64,000 bases of DNA from Heracleum sosnowskyi (taxonomy: Eukaryota > Streptophyta > Magnoliopsida > Apiales > Apiaceae), in the NCBI GenBank assembly GCA_030848705.1, contig CM061238.1, positions 50,755,133-50,819,132 on the forward strand, in the 5' to 3' direction. The notes beneath the pieces are model-generated. The model searched no databases. It was not told the origin of the DNA and worked only from the letters and a program-made list of their open reading frames with translations. A program made the translations under genes and the position numbers. Every line of letters begins with the position of its first letter. The first letter of the stretch is position 1. This document shows, in pieces, positions 48,284-59,530 of the stretch.

Positions 48284-48318
48284 GTTTATGTAATTCAAAG
48301 TACACAAATAAAATTACA

Positions 48319-51300
48319 TCAAGAAAGTTGAATTTGTTCATCTACATCTCGCATGTAACTATGTTCATCCTCGTCAAGTAACTCAACATCCGGTAAATTG
48401 GGCACAAAACACTCATTCTCAAGTTCTACCTCTACGGATCCCTCATTTTCATCATCATTGACTTCATAGTAATTCTTGTCGGGTAACTTCAACACCACAG
48501 ACCATAATTTATCAAGAGGATCGTCGATGTAACAAACTTTCTTAACATGTTTTGCTAATATAAATGGATCATTCAAAAACCCCAACCTATTCAAATTAAC
48601 CAATATATACCCCAAGTCATCTACCTTAATCCCTTTGTTCATATCTACCCACTCGCACCGAAACATAGGGATCCTAAAGTTGTCATAGTCCAACTCCCAT
48701 ATGCTTGTTATAACTCCATAAAATATCTGTGAAGCATGCTCAATGTTTTGATTCTTACCCTCCACGATCATTGTATCGGCTTGTACACAAACACCACTGC
48801 ACTGAACTTGACGCATATCATCACGATCCTTGGTACTGAAGGTAACCCCATCTATTTTGTAGCCACTAAATGTAGGGACATCCTTGTTAGGCCTCTCTGC
48901 AATCCATCTTAGCTCCTCCAATACCTCTTTCCCACCATTCAAATCTGAATCAATCTGCCAAAAAAGTCATGATTCATGTTAGCTATACAATTGTTTAAAA
49001 TGCACCATTTTTTAACAAAAATGCACACAACACCTTTTCTTTAAACCATTTTGGGAATGTCTCATTTTGCGTGTTCTTTAGCCACATTTCATCATTTTCA
49101 TGTTCCGAAAATTTGGACATCAAGAATGACAAATGTTCACTGCATGCAATTACACACAAGTCTACATAAATAATAACAGAGTGACATGTTATGTGTAGAC
49201 AAATATCAACTTGAAAAGATTGCAGAAAATGATAGACATAATGAAAAAAATTCGACTTACTCAAAATATGGCCTAACTACAGTTGTATTTTGTAGAACAC
49301 ATAAATGTGCTATGTGCAAATCAGTGCTGCTCGGGGTTATGATGGTTGCACCAGACAATGGCCTGGAAATGGCATCCTTCATATGCATACCATTTTTGGG
49401 TACCCCAATAGTCGTTTCTTCATGATTCACCAAACACTCAATGGCTTCTTCTGCAATATAGGCCTCAGCAATGCAACCTTCCGCACGAGCCCGATTTCTT
49501 ATATATCCCTTGAAGGTCTTCATATATCTCTCAAACGGGTACATCCACCTAAGAAAAATTGGTCCGCAAAGCTCCACTTCTCTTACAAGATGAACTGAGA
49601 GATGAAACATCAAATCAAACAATGATGGAGGGAAGCATTTTTCAAGCTGACATAAAGTTTCTACCAATTGGGATTGCATTTTCTCCAACTTATCGACCTC
49701 AATAACTTTACTGCAAATTTCTTTGAAAAAGAGACAAAACCGAATAACAATGTTCCTGGCCTGTTTTTGCAGTGAGGACCGAATTGCAATCGGGAGCAGG
49801 TGATGCAAAATCATATGACAGTCATGAGATTTCATTCCAGTAAGTCAAAGAGTTTCCATTGATACAAGACTTCTAATGTCAGAACAAAAACCATTAGGCA
49901 ACTTCATTCCTAGAAAGGAGGAGCAAACAACTTTTTTTTCAACATGAGTTAAATTCCAAGACGCTAATGGTAACTTCTCCCTTTTCCCGAGAATTTTTGA
50001 CCTTAGCTCTGTTCTTATTCCCATTTCAGCCATGTCAAGACGGACAAATTCCTTGTCTTTTGTCTTCTTTGGCATATTAAGCAATGTACCAAGTAAAGCT
50101 TCACATATGTTTTTCTCGATGTGCATCACATCAAGAACATGCCTAACCGGCAAAAACTTCCAATACTCAAGTTCAAAGAATATAGAAACCTTTTTCCAAA
50201 TAGTTCTTTCATCACCTTTCTTAAATCGAGGTTGGTGTTGTGTCTTACCAAACACATGACCCTTTAAATGTTTTGTTCTTTCAAGAACCTCCTCTCCGGT
50301 TAATGGGACTGGGGCTGTTGCTTTTTCCACGGTGTTATCAAAATCCTTTTTCTGCCAGCGATATGGATGAAAGGGGGGCAACCACCTCCGATGCCTCATG
50401 ACCACACATTTTCGGTAATTTTTCAGCCTCGTAGCTTTTGTACCATCAACACAAACAGGACACCCATTATACCCTTTGACAATATTTCCCGACAAGTTAC
50501 CATAGGCAGGATAGTCACTAATTGTCCACAACAAAATGCCTCTAAGCAAAAAGTACTCTTTCTTGTATGCATCATAAACTTGTTTCCATGTCCATAACTT
50601 TTGTAGATCTTCTATAAGTGGTTGAAGGAACACATCAATATCATTGTCAGGTTCCTTTGGTCCCGATATCAACAAACAGAGTATAATATACTTCATCTTC
50701 ATACAAAGCCACGATGGAAGATTGTAGATTGACATTAAAACTGGCCAACAAGAGTAATCTATATTTGTGTTGTGAAAAGGATTAAATCTATCCGAGGATA
50801 AAGCTAACCGAAGGTTTCTTGAATCTGAAGAAAATTTCGGCCACTTCGCGTCAACTTCTCTCCATGTTTGTGAATCTGTTGGATGTCTTATTTTATCATC
50901 CCTCGTTCTCTCTGTGTCATGCCAAGTCAAGTCCTTCGCTGTTTGAGGAGAACTGAATAAAATCCTTAAATGTGGTATTAATGGAAAATACCACAGAACC
51001 TTCGCGGGAACCCCTTCTAATTCATCTCCTTTTTTGTTCAACTTCCATCTAGAGGCTTGGCAAATACGGCAACTCATCTCATCTTCATCTTTCTCTCCAC
51101 GGTATAATAGACAATCATTCACACACGCATGTATTTTCTCATACTCCATCCCTAAAACACACAAGCTTTTTTTTGCTTCACTGAATGATGAAGGAAAAGT
51201 GTTTCCTTTCAGGAGCATAGACCCAACCAAGAGTAGAATTTCAGAGAAACCACAGTCGGATATTTGAAATTTTGCTTTCAAATTATATAACTTCACTAAA

Positions 51301-51698
51301 GCCTTCATCTTTGTAAATTCTTCACATCCTGGACAAAGGGGTTCATGTTCAGATTGAACATGGTTAAATAAATCTGAGGATTCTAGGGAAACATCATCAT
51401 CACTATTTGCATTCTCTGTTTCCATCGGAATTTTATCCACAGATTGTGAACTGCCAGTCTCTTCTCTATTTTCTTCTCCATGCCAAATCCAACTCGTGTA
51501 GGTCGGATCGATACCATTTTGGAAAAGATGATCTTTGACCACCCGAGCTGACCATGATTTACTATGTGCACATTTTATACACGGACAACTAATTTTGTTT
51601 TTGTCATATCCGTTCTCAAATGCAAACAACAATAATTCATCCACTCCGTTTGCAAACTTTTTTGTTCTTCTGTCAGCCTTTAACCAAGACCGATTCAT
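48319..51698 (-). pseudogene. CACTA TNP2-type transposase, three exons, one premature stop
   Basis: Exons 51698-49261, 49139-49034 and 48954-48319, all with GT-AG sites and matching phase, would encode about 1059 residues. Start ATG at 51698 (MNRSWLKADRRTKKFANG). Domains: transposase-associated zinc-binding domain (residues about 1-75, CPCIKCAH); Transposase_21/TNP2 core (about 270-600, with ISDYPAYGNLSG, GYNGCPVC and HVLDVMHIEKNICEALLG); DUF4218 (about 615-800, KSHDCHMILHHLLP); DUF4216 near the C-terminus (about 930-1010). It cuts and pastes CACTA elements by binding their ends. An in-frame TGA at 49847-49845 (codon 618, just before LTGMKSHDCH) interrupts an otherwise intact frame. The LARD array starts 31 bases beyond the stop codon but leaves the coding region whole. 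It could be a recent pseudogene. Confidence 0.92.
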
Positions 51699-52194
51699 CC
51701 TTTCAAGAAAACAAATCAAAACAGAGGCATTAAAACAAAACAAAACAGAGGCATTAAATATAGGCAGAGGCAACACAGTTTACTAGGACTTAATGAATGT
51801 TAATATTGTCTAAATTCCAATAAACTATGCCCAAAAAGAAAACTCAGAAAGATAAATTTTCCTACAAGCCAACACTCAATTCCTACTATACAAATAAATA
51901 TACTCAGTACTCAGTACTACCAAAAAAAGAAAAAGAAAATTATACGAAAATGCAAACAAATCTGTTAAATGGCTTTCTTCTAAATGCAACAGGCAAATTA
52001 TTAACAATATTATTATGAACAAAAAGCAAAAACAAATTCAAGATCCCCAAATATTATTATGAACCCTAATTTTGAAATATTCAAATAAGTTTCATCATAG
52101 AGTACCTGAATTGAGATGCCTTAGCAATTACACACAAGATGGCTCTGAATTGAGATGGCTTAGCAATTTCACACAAGATTCAAAGAGTTGAAAT
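51699..52194. other. Upstream region of the TNP2 gene
   Basis: AT-rich, with no gene I can support. On the minus strand this is the promoter/5' UTR side of the transposase. AG-ending pyrimidine runs just upstream of 51698 could be a 5' UTR intron acceptor. A near-duplicate pair, GCTTAGCAATT(A/T)CACACAAGAT, occurs at about 52120-52140 and 52158-52178. Confidence 0.4.
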
Positions 52195-52405
52195 CGAAAT
52201 TGGGGGGGGGGGGGAGTTGAAATCGAAATTTGGAGGGGGATAGTTGAAATTGAAATTTGGAGGGGGGATAGTTGAAATTGAAATTTGGAGGGGGGATAGT
52301 TGAAATTGAAATGGGGGGAGAGTTGAAATCAAAATTTGGAATCGAAATTTGGAGAGTTTAAATTGAAACGGGGGGGAGTTGAAATTGGGGGGGGGGGGAG
52401 AATGA
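52195..52405 (+). repeat. G-rich minisatellite upstream of TNP2 gene
   Basis: Imperfect units of about 31 bp built from GTTGAAATTGAAATTTGGAG followed by 4-14 G residues, with at least seven G runs on the plus strand. On the minus (transposase-sense) strand the same DNA is C-rich and encodes a spurious Pro-Asn-Phe repeat ORF. The regularly spaced G runs could form quadruplexes. Confidence 0.85.
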
Positions 52406-52490
52406 ACCCGACAAAGATTTAGACAATTAATGGGGGAAGGTTCAGGTAAAGATATATTTATTATTTCCCGAAATATCATGCAACGGTTTC

Positions 52491-55060
52491 TAACAACGGT
52501 TTTTTAAGGAAAAAAGCGTTGTAGGAATATACAACGGTTTCTTTGACTGGAAAGCGTTGTAAAACATTGTGTGGGACAACATTTTCTCATGTAAAACTGT
52601 TGTGTAATATTTGTTACTGTTCAATGACTTGAGTACATGTCAGACAATGGTTTCAGATAAAAATGTTTGTCTGTATTATTTTCATACAATGGTTTTTTTG
52701 TTTCTCTTAAAAATCATCCTAAGATGTTTTTGGGTTTTTTTGTATCATTTTATTTTTTTAACAAACTTTAATACATGTTGGTCTTGACACATAAGTTTAA
52801 GGTACATAATTTATACGATGATATTTTATCACTAACTTGTTTGTACATATTAATATATAAATTTGTCGAATAAGAACACTTAGATAAACGTTAATAACAA
52901 TAATATCATATTCAGACTTTAGGTCATTACATAAATTGTTGATTAATAACATATGATTTAAAGATTTTTGTTAATCAAAATAAGCATAACGTACAATTTA
53001 TAAGTTAAACTAGTAAGTCGAGATGACAAATAGTATCGATGAGTTACTATGAACTCATACGGCATATATAACTTCGTTTATAATCGAAGATAAAACAGAC
53101 CCAATTTATCATAAAAAATTGTCGAATAAGAACACTTAGATAAATGTTAACAACGATAATATCGTATTCAGACTTTTTGTTATTACGTACATGTGGTTGA
53201 TTGTTTTTGTTTAATCATATTTTTCGCATAATTTCATACTAATTTAGGTTGAATTCAAAATCGTTGCAAATATTGATTCTAACAACGGTTTTGTAAGGAA
53301 AAAAGTGTTGTAGGAATATACAACGGTTTGTTTGATTGGAAAGCGTTGTAAAACATTGTGTGGGACAACATTTTCTCATGTAAAATTGTTGTGTAATATT
53401 TGTTACTGTTCAATGACTTGAGTACATGTCAGACAATGGTTTCAGATAAAATTGTTTGTCTGTATTATTTTCATACAACTGTTTTTTTTGTTTCTCTTAA
53501 AAATCATCCTAAGATGTTTTTGGGTTTTTTTGTATCATTTAATTTTTTTAACAAACTTTAATACATGTTGGTCTTGACACATAAGTTTAAGGTACATAAT
53601 TTATACGATGATATTTTATCACTATCTTGTTTGTACATATTAATATATAAATTTGTCGAATAAGAACACTTAGATAAACGTTAATAACAATAATATCATA
53701 TTCAGACTTTAGGTCATTACATAAATTGTTGATTAATAACATATGATTTAAAGATTTTTGTTATTCAAAATAAGCGTAACGTACAATTTATAAGTTCAAC
53801 TAGTAAGTCGAGATGACAAATAGTATCGATGAGTTACTATGAACTCATACGGCATATATAGGTTCGTTTATAATCGAAGATCAATTAGACCCAATTTATC
53901 ATAAAAAATTATCGAATAAGAACACTTAGATAAACGTTAACAACGATAATATCGTATTCAGACTTTTTGTTATTACGTACATGCGGTTGATTGTTTTTGT
54001 TTAATCATATTTTTCGCATAATTTCATACTAATTTAGGTTGAATTCAATATCGTTGACAAATATTGATTCTAACGGTTTTTTAAGGAAAAAAGCGTTGTA
54101 GGAATATACAACGGTTTGTTTGACTGGAAAGCTTTGTAAAACATTGTGTGGGACAACATTTTCTCATGTAAAACTGTTGTGTAATATTTGTTACTGTTCA
54201 ATGACTTGAGTACATGTCAGAAAATGGTTTCAGATAAAAATGTTTGTCTGTATTATTTTCATACAACAGTTTTTTTTGTTTTTCTTAAAAATCATCCTAA
54301 GATGTTTTTGGGGTTTTTTGTATCATTTTATTTTTTTAACAAACTTTAATACATGTTGGTCTTGACACATAAGTTTAAGGTACATAATTTATACGATGAT
54401 ATTTTATCACTATCTTGTTTGTACATATTAATATATAAATTTGTCGAATAAGAACCCTTAGATAAACTTTAATAACAATAATATCATATTCAGACTTTAG
54501 GTCATTACATAAATTGTTGATTAATAACATATGATTTAAAGATTTTTGTTATTCAAAATAAGAGTAACGTACAATTTATAAGTTAAACTAGTAAGTCAAG
54601 TTGACAAATAGTATCGATGAGTTACTATGAACTCATACGACATATATAGGTTCGTTTATAATCAAAGATCAAACAGACCCAATTTATCATAAAAAATTGT
54701 TGAATAAGAACACTTAGATAAACGTTAACAACGATAATATCGTATTCAGACTTTTTGTTATTACGTACATGCGGTTGATTGTTTTTGTTAAACAAACATT
54801 TGTTTTTGTTTAATCATATTTTTCGCATAATTTCATACTAATTTAGGTTGAATTCAAAATCGTTGACAAATATTTATTCTAACAATGGTTGTTTAAGGAA
54901 AAAAGCGTTGTAGGAATATACAACGGTTTGTTTGACTGGAAAACGTTGTAAAACTTTGTGCGGGACAATATATTCTCATGTAAAACTGTTGTGTAATTCA
55001 TTTTAACTGTTCAATGACTTTAGTTCATGTGTGACAACAAATATTTAATTTTTCCCGTTG
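52491..55060. repeat. Tandem repeats of about 790 bp with CACTA subterminal motifs
   Basis: Units start at about 52491, 53280, 54071 and 54880 (the last is partial). Each opens with a cluster of TNPA-type words: ACAACGGTTTT, AAGCGTTGTA, ATACAACGGTTT, AAACTGTTGTGT, CAGACAATGGTTTCAG. Each unit also has an internal duplication: GAATAAGAACACTTAGATAA appears twice per unit, about 290 bp apart, with diverged followers. The block lies between the TNP2 gene (minus) and the ULP1-type gene (plus), so it may serve as a shared promoter region or protein-binding array. Confidence 0.9.
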
Positions 55061-55370
55061 TATGAATATATTTGGAACAAGTCTATACCTTCTTTTTAGA
55101 GACCTTTTTTTGAAAAATTCAAAAAATCATATTTTTACCAAAATAATTGAAAAACATAAAAGTTACAAAAAACTAATTTTAAATCAATATTTTTATTTGT
55201 CTTTAAATTAAATGTAAAAAATTATTTTTCCTAACCGTTAGATTAAAGTAGATCTAACATCTAAACCGTTAAATATTTTCATTACCTCCCCCTTCCCTCC
55301 CCCTTCCCTCCCCTTCTCTCTCTGTCTCTCATCGGTACTCTCTCTCCCCGTCTTTCTCTTTCTCTCATCG

Positions 55371-55418
<48 letters not shown>

Positions 55419-55908
55419 ATCTTGAACAACTGGGTCTTATGTTTATTTTGATTTATTTGTTTATTTTGATTTGGGTATTATGAACAACTGGGTCTTTTGT
55501 TTGATTTCGGTATTATGACCAACTGTCTCTTCTTGTTCTATTTTGATTTTCTGATTATATTATGTTCGATTTTGATTTTCGGATTATATTATGTTCGATT
55601 TTGAGGTTTGATGATATTTCTTTTAGATGTACTGTATCTTGTAGTGTTGTTTATATTTGTCTTCATGTTTGATTATGTATTTTGATGATATGTGGTTGTT
55701 CTAAATAAGGGTTTTTGTAAAATGGGTTTTTATAAACAAGGGGTTTTGTAAATGGGGTTTTTTTTTATAAATAAGGGTTTTTCGTGGATGCATGTGTTTT
55801 TAATCTTGTATTTTTTTTACATATTTTTTGTTTAATCTATTTGTTGCATTTGGGAACCCTTTTCTTGAGGCTACCTAATATAATATGTGTTTCGTGTGTA
55901 GATTGATT
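55061..55908 (+). promoter_or_regulatory. Promoter/5' UTR region of the ULP1-type gene with CT microsatellite
   Basis: 55287-55420 is pyrimidine-rich and includes about 50 bases of pure (CT)n at 55367-55417. The T-rich stretch that follows ends in TTTCGTGTGTAG at about 55900, a good intron acceptor 8 bases before the ATG, so a 5' UTR intron is likely. No other gene. Confidence 0.5.
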
Positions 55909-58900
55909 ATGGCACCTTCAAGGAAGACACAATCTGCTCCAAATAGGACTACCACCAACCTTATGAAGGCTTTAAAACGGAACAAGTATGTGGACACAAC
56001 TGCGGTAAATAAGGAGGAGGTGAAGCCTTGCTCTAATAGTTCATCCCGTACATCTGCAAAGAAGAAGGCTATTTCTACAAACCTACAACAGAAATTGTCT
56101 AAGACTAAGAAGAGGAAACGAGTGGATCAACCGGTGTCTAGCAAAGAAGAAGGACTTAAGCTTTTAAAACGGGGTGTTGTTACAATGCATAGGATTGTTA
56201 GGCGTAAGATGTTGGGCATCAAGTACACGGTGACTTTTAATCCGAAGGGGGAGCCCTACGGTGCAGCAGCCACAGAGATGCAGTCTTATATCGGGGTTCT
56301 TGCAAGAACTAAGGCCCCGATATGGTATGATGATTGGAGACGAGTTCCAATTGAAAGAAAAAAAAAAGATTTGGGATTGTGTTCAGGTAAAACAAATTGC
56401 ATCTCACGTTGTGATTTTTTTTTGAATCTTGACTACCTACTATATATGATTATAAACCTGCATATGTATGTACCAGATGGCATATGATGTACCATTATCA
56501 GCAAAAAAGGTGGTGCTGAAATCTGCGTGCCAAAAGTGGAGGGAGTTTAAGAGCCGTTTAACAACCCATTATGTCCTTGCATATCGTGATCAGCCTGAGT
56601 TGCTTGTATGTCCTCCAGCTGACTACTTATTTATTGAGAAGGAGCACTGGGAAATTTTTGTTGCTGACCATTTATCTGATGATTTCCTTGTGAGTTTTTC
56701 AGTTTGTTTACAATATTCTCACAAAAGCAAATATATTAAGTGGTACATCTTTATTGATAATAATTTTGGTGTTTTTATGAAGGTGATACATAACCAGCAA
56801 AAAAAGAGATGGAGCATGTATCTATATGATCACTACATGCCTCGCAAGGGTTATGCCAACCTGGAACAAGAGATGGTTAGTGATCATTACAATTGTTTTC
56901 TTATTTTTCAATGACATGTTTTATTATGCTTTAATATTAATTTCTTTTAACATGTTCATACATTCAGTTTGGTGGTGATCCTGAAATAGAAATAGATCGA
57001 TCAGATACTTGGCTTCGTGCCCGGCAGGATAAAGATGGGAATTTTAAATCAAAGGAGTTTGCTATCATTGTTACGGATATTGTAAGTATTCATTTCTATT
57101 GTAGTTCAAATTCCTTATGAATATAATATCTGCATTGTTAGTTAACTTAATATATTCTTTGTTAATTTTTTTAGGAGAAAATGAAGAAGAAAGTTAGTGA
57201 CGGGGAAGTGATAGTGGAAGGCACTGATGATGTCTTGACCAAGGTGCTCGGTAATCCTGAGCACCGAGGACGAGTACATGGCCAAGGGAGCCATGTTAAG
57301 CAATCTGTCTACTTTCATCTCCTGAAGCAGAAGAAGAAAGGCAGGTCCATCGAGGATAGGATCCAAGAGGGTATTCAAAAGTTCATGGCAGAAGAGACGA
57401 ATAGGATTATTCAAGAGCGAGATGCATTTTGGGCTGCAGAGATGGAAAATATGAATGCCGCTTTACGTGGAAAGAGTGTTCAGTGTGATAGGAGTCCAAA
57501 TATTGGATCACAACAGGGAAGTTGTTCAAAGGGGGTACATGATAATATTCATGTGGAGTTGGGAGGTGTAAAGAAGAAACTGAATCCCACGCTAGATAAA
57601 GTTTTTGCTAGAGAGGAGATACTGGTTGAGAAGAAAGATGTTGAAGATAAGAAAGATGTTGAAGAGAAGAATGAGGTGGAAGAGAAGAATGAGTTTGAAT
57701 AAAATCTTGAGGGTGAAGAGAAACTTGAGGTTATAGAAGTTGAGGATAACCATGAGGAAGTTGTATTACCGATTAAGGGTGATTCACATTGGGAATTGAC
57801 GATTGGATCCCCAAACAATGTTGTTGCTTATGCAACAGTTGACATGGACCGTGATGTTCTTCATGGTAAGCCGCTTGGAAAAGAGAATATACGAGTCTCT
57901 ATTACTCGTGTAATTCATGGAGATGCTAAGATCCCTTTTCCAATCAATGATGAAATCATGACTGTGGAACAAGCCGTCAGAACGTATATTGCGTGGCCGA
58001 GAAGCCTCATGTTTAAAGGGAAGACAAGAAGTGCTCCAGTGAAAGGAACTCTGAAGGTTAACTTCAGTATAACCTTTTAATTTTAGAAGTAAAGAATAAA
58101 AACATACTGTAAATTTTCATTTACTTGGATGTTCTACTCTTTTTACTGCTTCGGTCTGTATTCCTATTTTTTTCAGGGAGGCAAGAAAATTACTGGAAGG
58201 AAGTTTAAAAAGGTGACTGACTGTGTCTCAGAACCAGAGTATGTGGTTAAGATGGGTGCTGAATACCCCCAGTTCTTGAGGCGTTTGTGGCTTTGGTCAA
58301 GCGATGCCCTAAAGGATGGACGTGCATGTTCTTTTGCATTATGTCAAGAAGCTTTTGGATCGAGTAATAAAAAGGTTTTGTTTGTGTCCGATGTGCATGC
58401 CCTGTGCTTTGGAGGTGAAATTTCAGGATCTACCATTTGCATGTTTAATAAGTAAGTGTCAAAATTCTTAAGTTCTGTTAACTTTGTTAATAATTATTGA
58501 ATGAAATTTTGTCTTTATAATGGGGCTCTTTGGCTTAACATAGAACTAATGACTTATTAGGTAGAAAACTGACTTATAGTTCATATCTTAACACGACCTA
58601 ATTGTTTACTTTTTTCATACAGTTTACTAGAGGAAAATTTGAGAAAGCACAAGATGACCAACATGATATCGTTTGTTGATCCTGGTATGATTGGTGCTAT
58701 TGGTTGTGGCACACCGGGGGAGAGGTCGCGTGCTCTTGCTGTCAGATTCAAGAATGCTAAACAAGACCAGTTTTTTCTTTTGCCATACAATCATATGTGA
58801 GTAATTATTTTTCTAATTTAATTGCACCCTCTATATTATTAATATCAAAATCTGTTGATTAATAATAACAAAAATCTCTTTTTTTGACTTGTGATCTATT

Positions 58901-59443
58901 AATTCAGAATATACTCTTTTTCACTACCATTGTGTAGACTAGGTTTAGCATATATAGAAGTGTTTTTTTTTTAATTTTGGAATGTTTAAGCAGAAGAATT
59001 GCTTGGTTTTATATCATATATTTCTAAAACTGGAGGAATTAATTTCTTGAGGTTAGTCATATAGTTTGTTCACCCGTAATTTTATTATGTGTTTAAGTGC
59101 TAATAATTAACTCTTAAATTATACCCTTCAAAACTAATTTAGTATATAAATGTGTGTGTGACGGGGTCATGATAGGAACCATTGGGTGCTCACCGCTGTG
59201 AATCCGGAGTCACAATTAGTTTACCACATGGATCCGTTGAAGCACCGAATTGCCACCGAAGAATGGACAGAAGTGGTTGACAAGTGAGTATGACAGGACA
59301 AATTTATCTAATTATGAATTGGTTCTGTTCTTAAGGAGAAATGTCTTAATGCAATTTATATTATTTGTTGTAGTGCCATTAAACTTTACAAGGAGAAAGG
59401 GAAGAAGATTCTGAAGAAGAAAATAATCTAGGAAAATCTGGCG
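55909..59443 (+). pseudogene. CACTA Transposase_24 / ULP1-like protease gene, nine exons, broken and 3' truncated
   Basis: Exons: 55909-56386, 56477-56689, 56783-56875, 56968-57081, 57175-58056, 58177-58451, 58623-58796, 59176-59283, 59374-59443, with GT-AG sites and matching phase. The N-terminal half is the plant Ptta/En/Spm (Transposase_24) type (WREFKSRLTTHYV, RKGYANLEQEM, GRGRVHGQGSHVKQS-like). Then comes an acidic KKDVEEKNEVEEK linker, a DUF8039-like region (DVLHGKPLGKENIRVS) and a ULP1/C48 protease domain with catalytic His (HW, 59180-59182) and Asp (MDPL, 59231-59233). Lesions: one extra A in a 10-A run (56358-56367), TAA at 57700-57702 and TAG at 59429-59431, where Trp is expected. 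The gypsy LTR at 59531 removes the part that would carry the catalytic Cys. SUMO-protease-like domains are recurrent passengers of plant DNA transposons. Confidence 0.86.
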
Positions 59444-59530
59444 GTATAATCATTCTTATATCAGTTTCTTTGATCTCTATAAGTGTTGTGTAGATATGAG
59501 TTAATATATTTTTATATTGTTCATGGTGTT

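Noticed and set aside
48995..49264. Independent 89-codon minus-strand ORF
   Set aside because: It spans TNP2 exon 2 and both flanking introns; splice sites and phase show it is not a separate gene.
52180..52479. Minus-strand ORF of about 99 codons rich in Pro-Asn-Phe
   Set aside because: It is the translation of the C-rich strand of the G-run minisatellite.
55367..55417. (CT)n tract as a regulatory GAGA element
   Set aside because: A plain microsatellite; its position before the ULP1-type gene is suggestive but nothing else supports function.
55637..55646. TCTTGTAGTG, the complement of a CACTACAAGA terminus, as a possible right end of the second CACTA
   Set aside because: Only ten bases match the left terminus, the next three (TTG) do not match the left flank (GAA), the host ORF does not resume, and it lies in the 5' leader of the ULP1-type gene. 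A chance match is likely, though not excluded.
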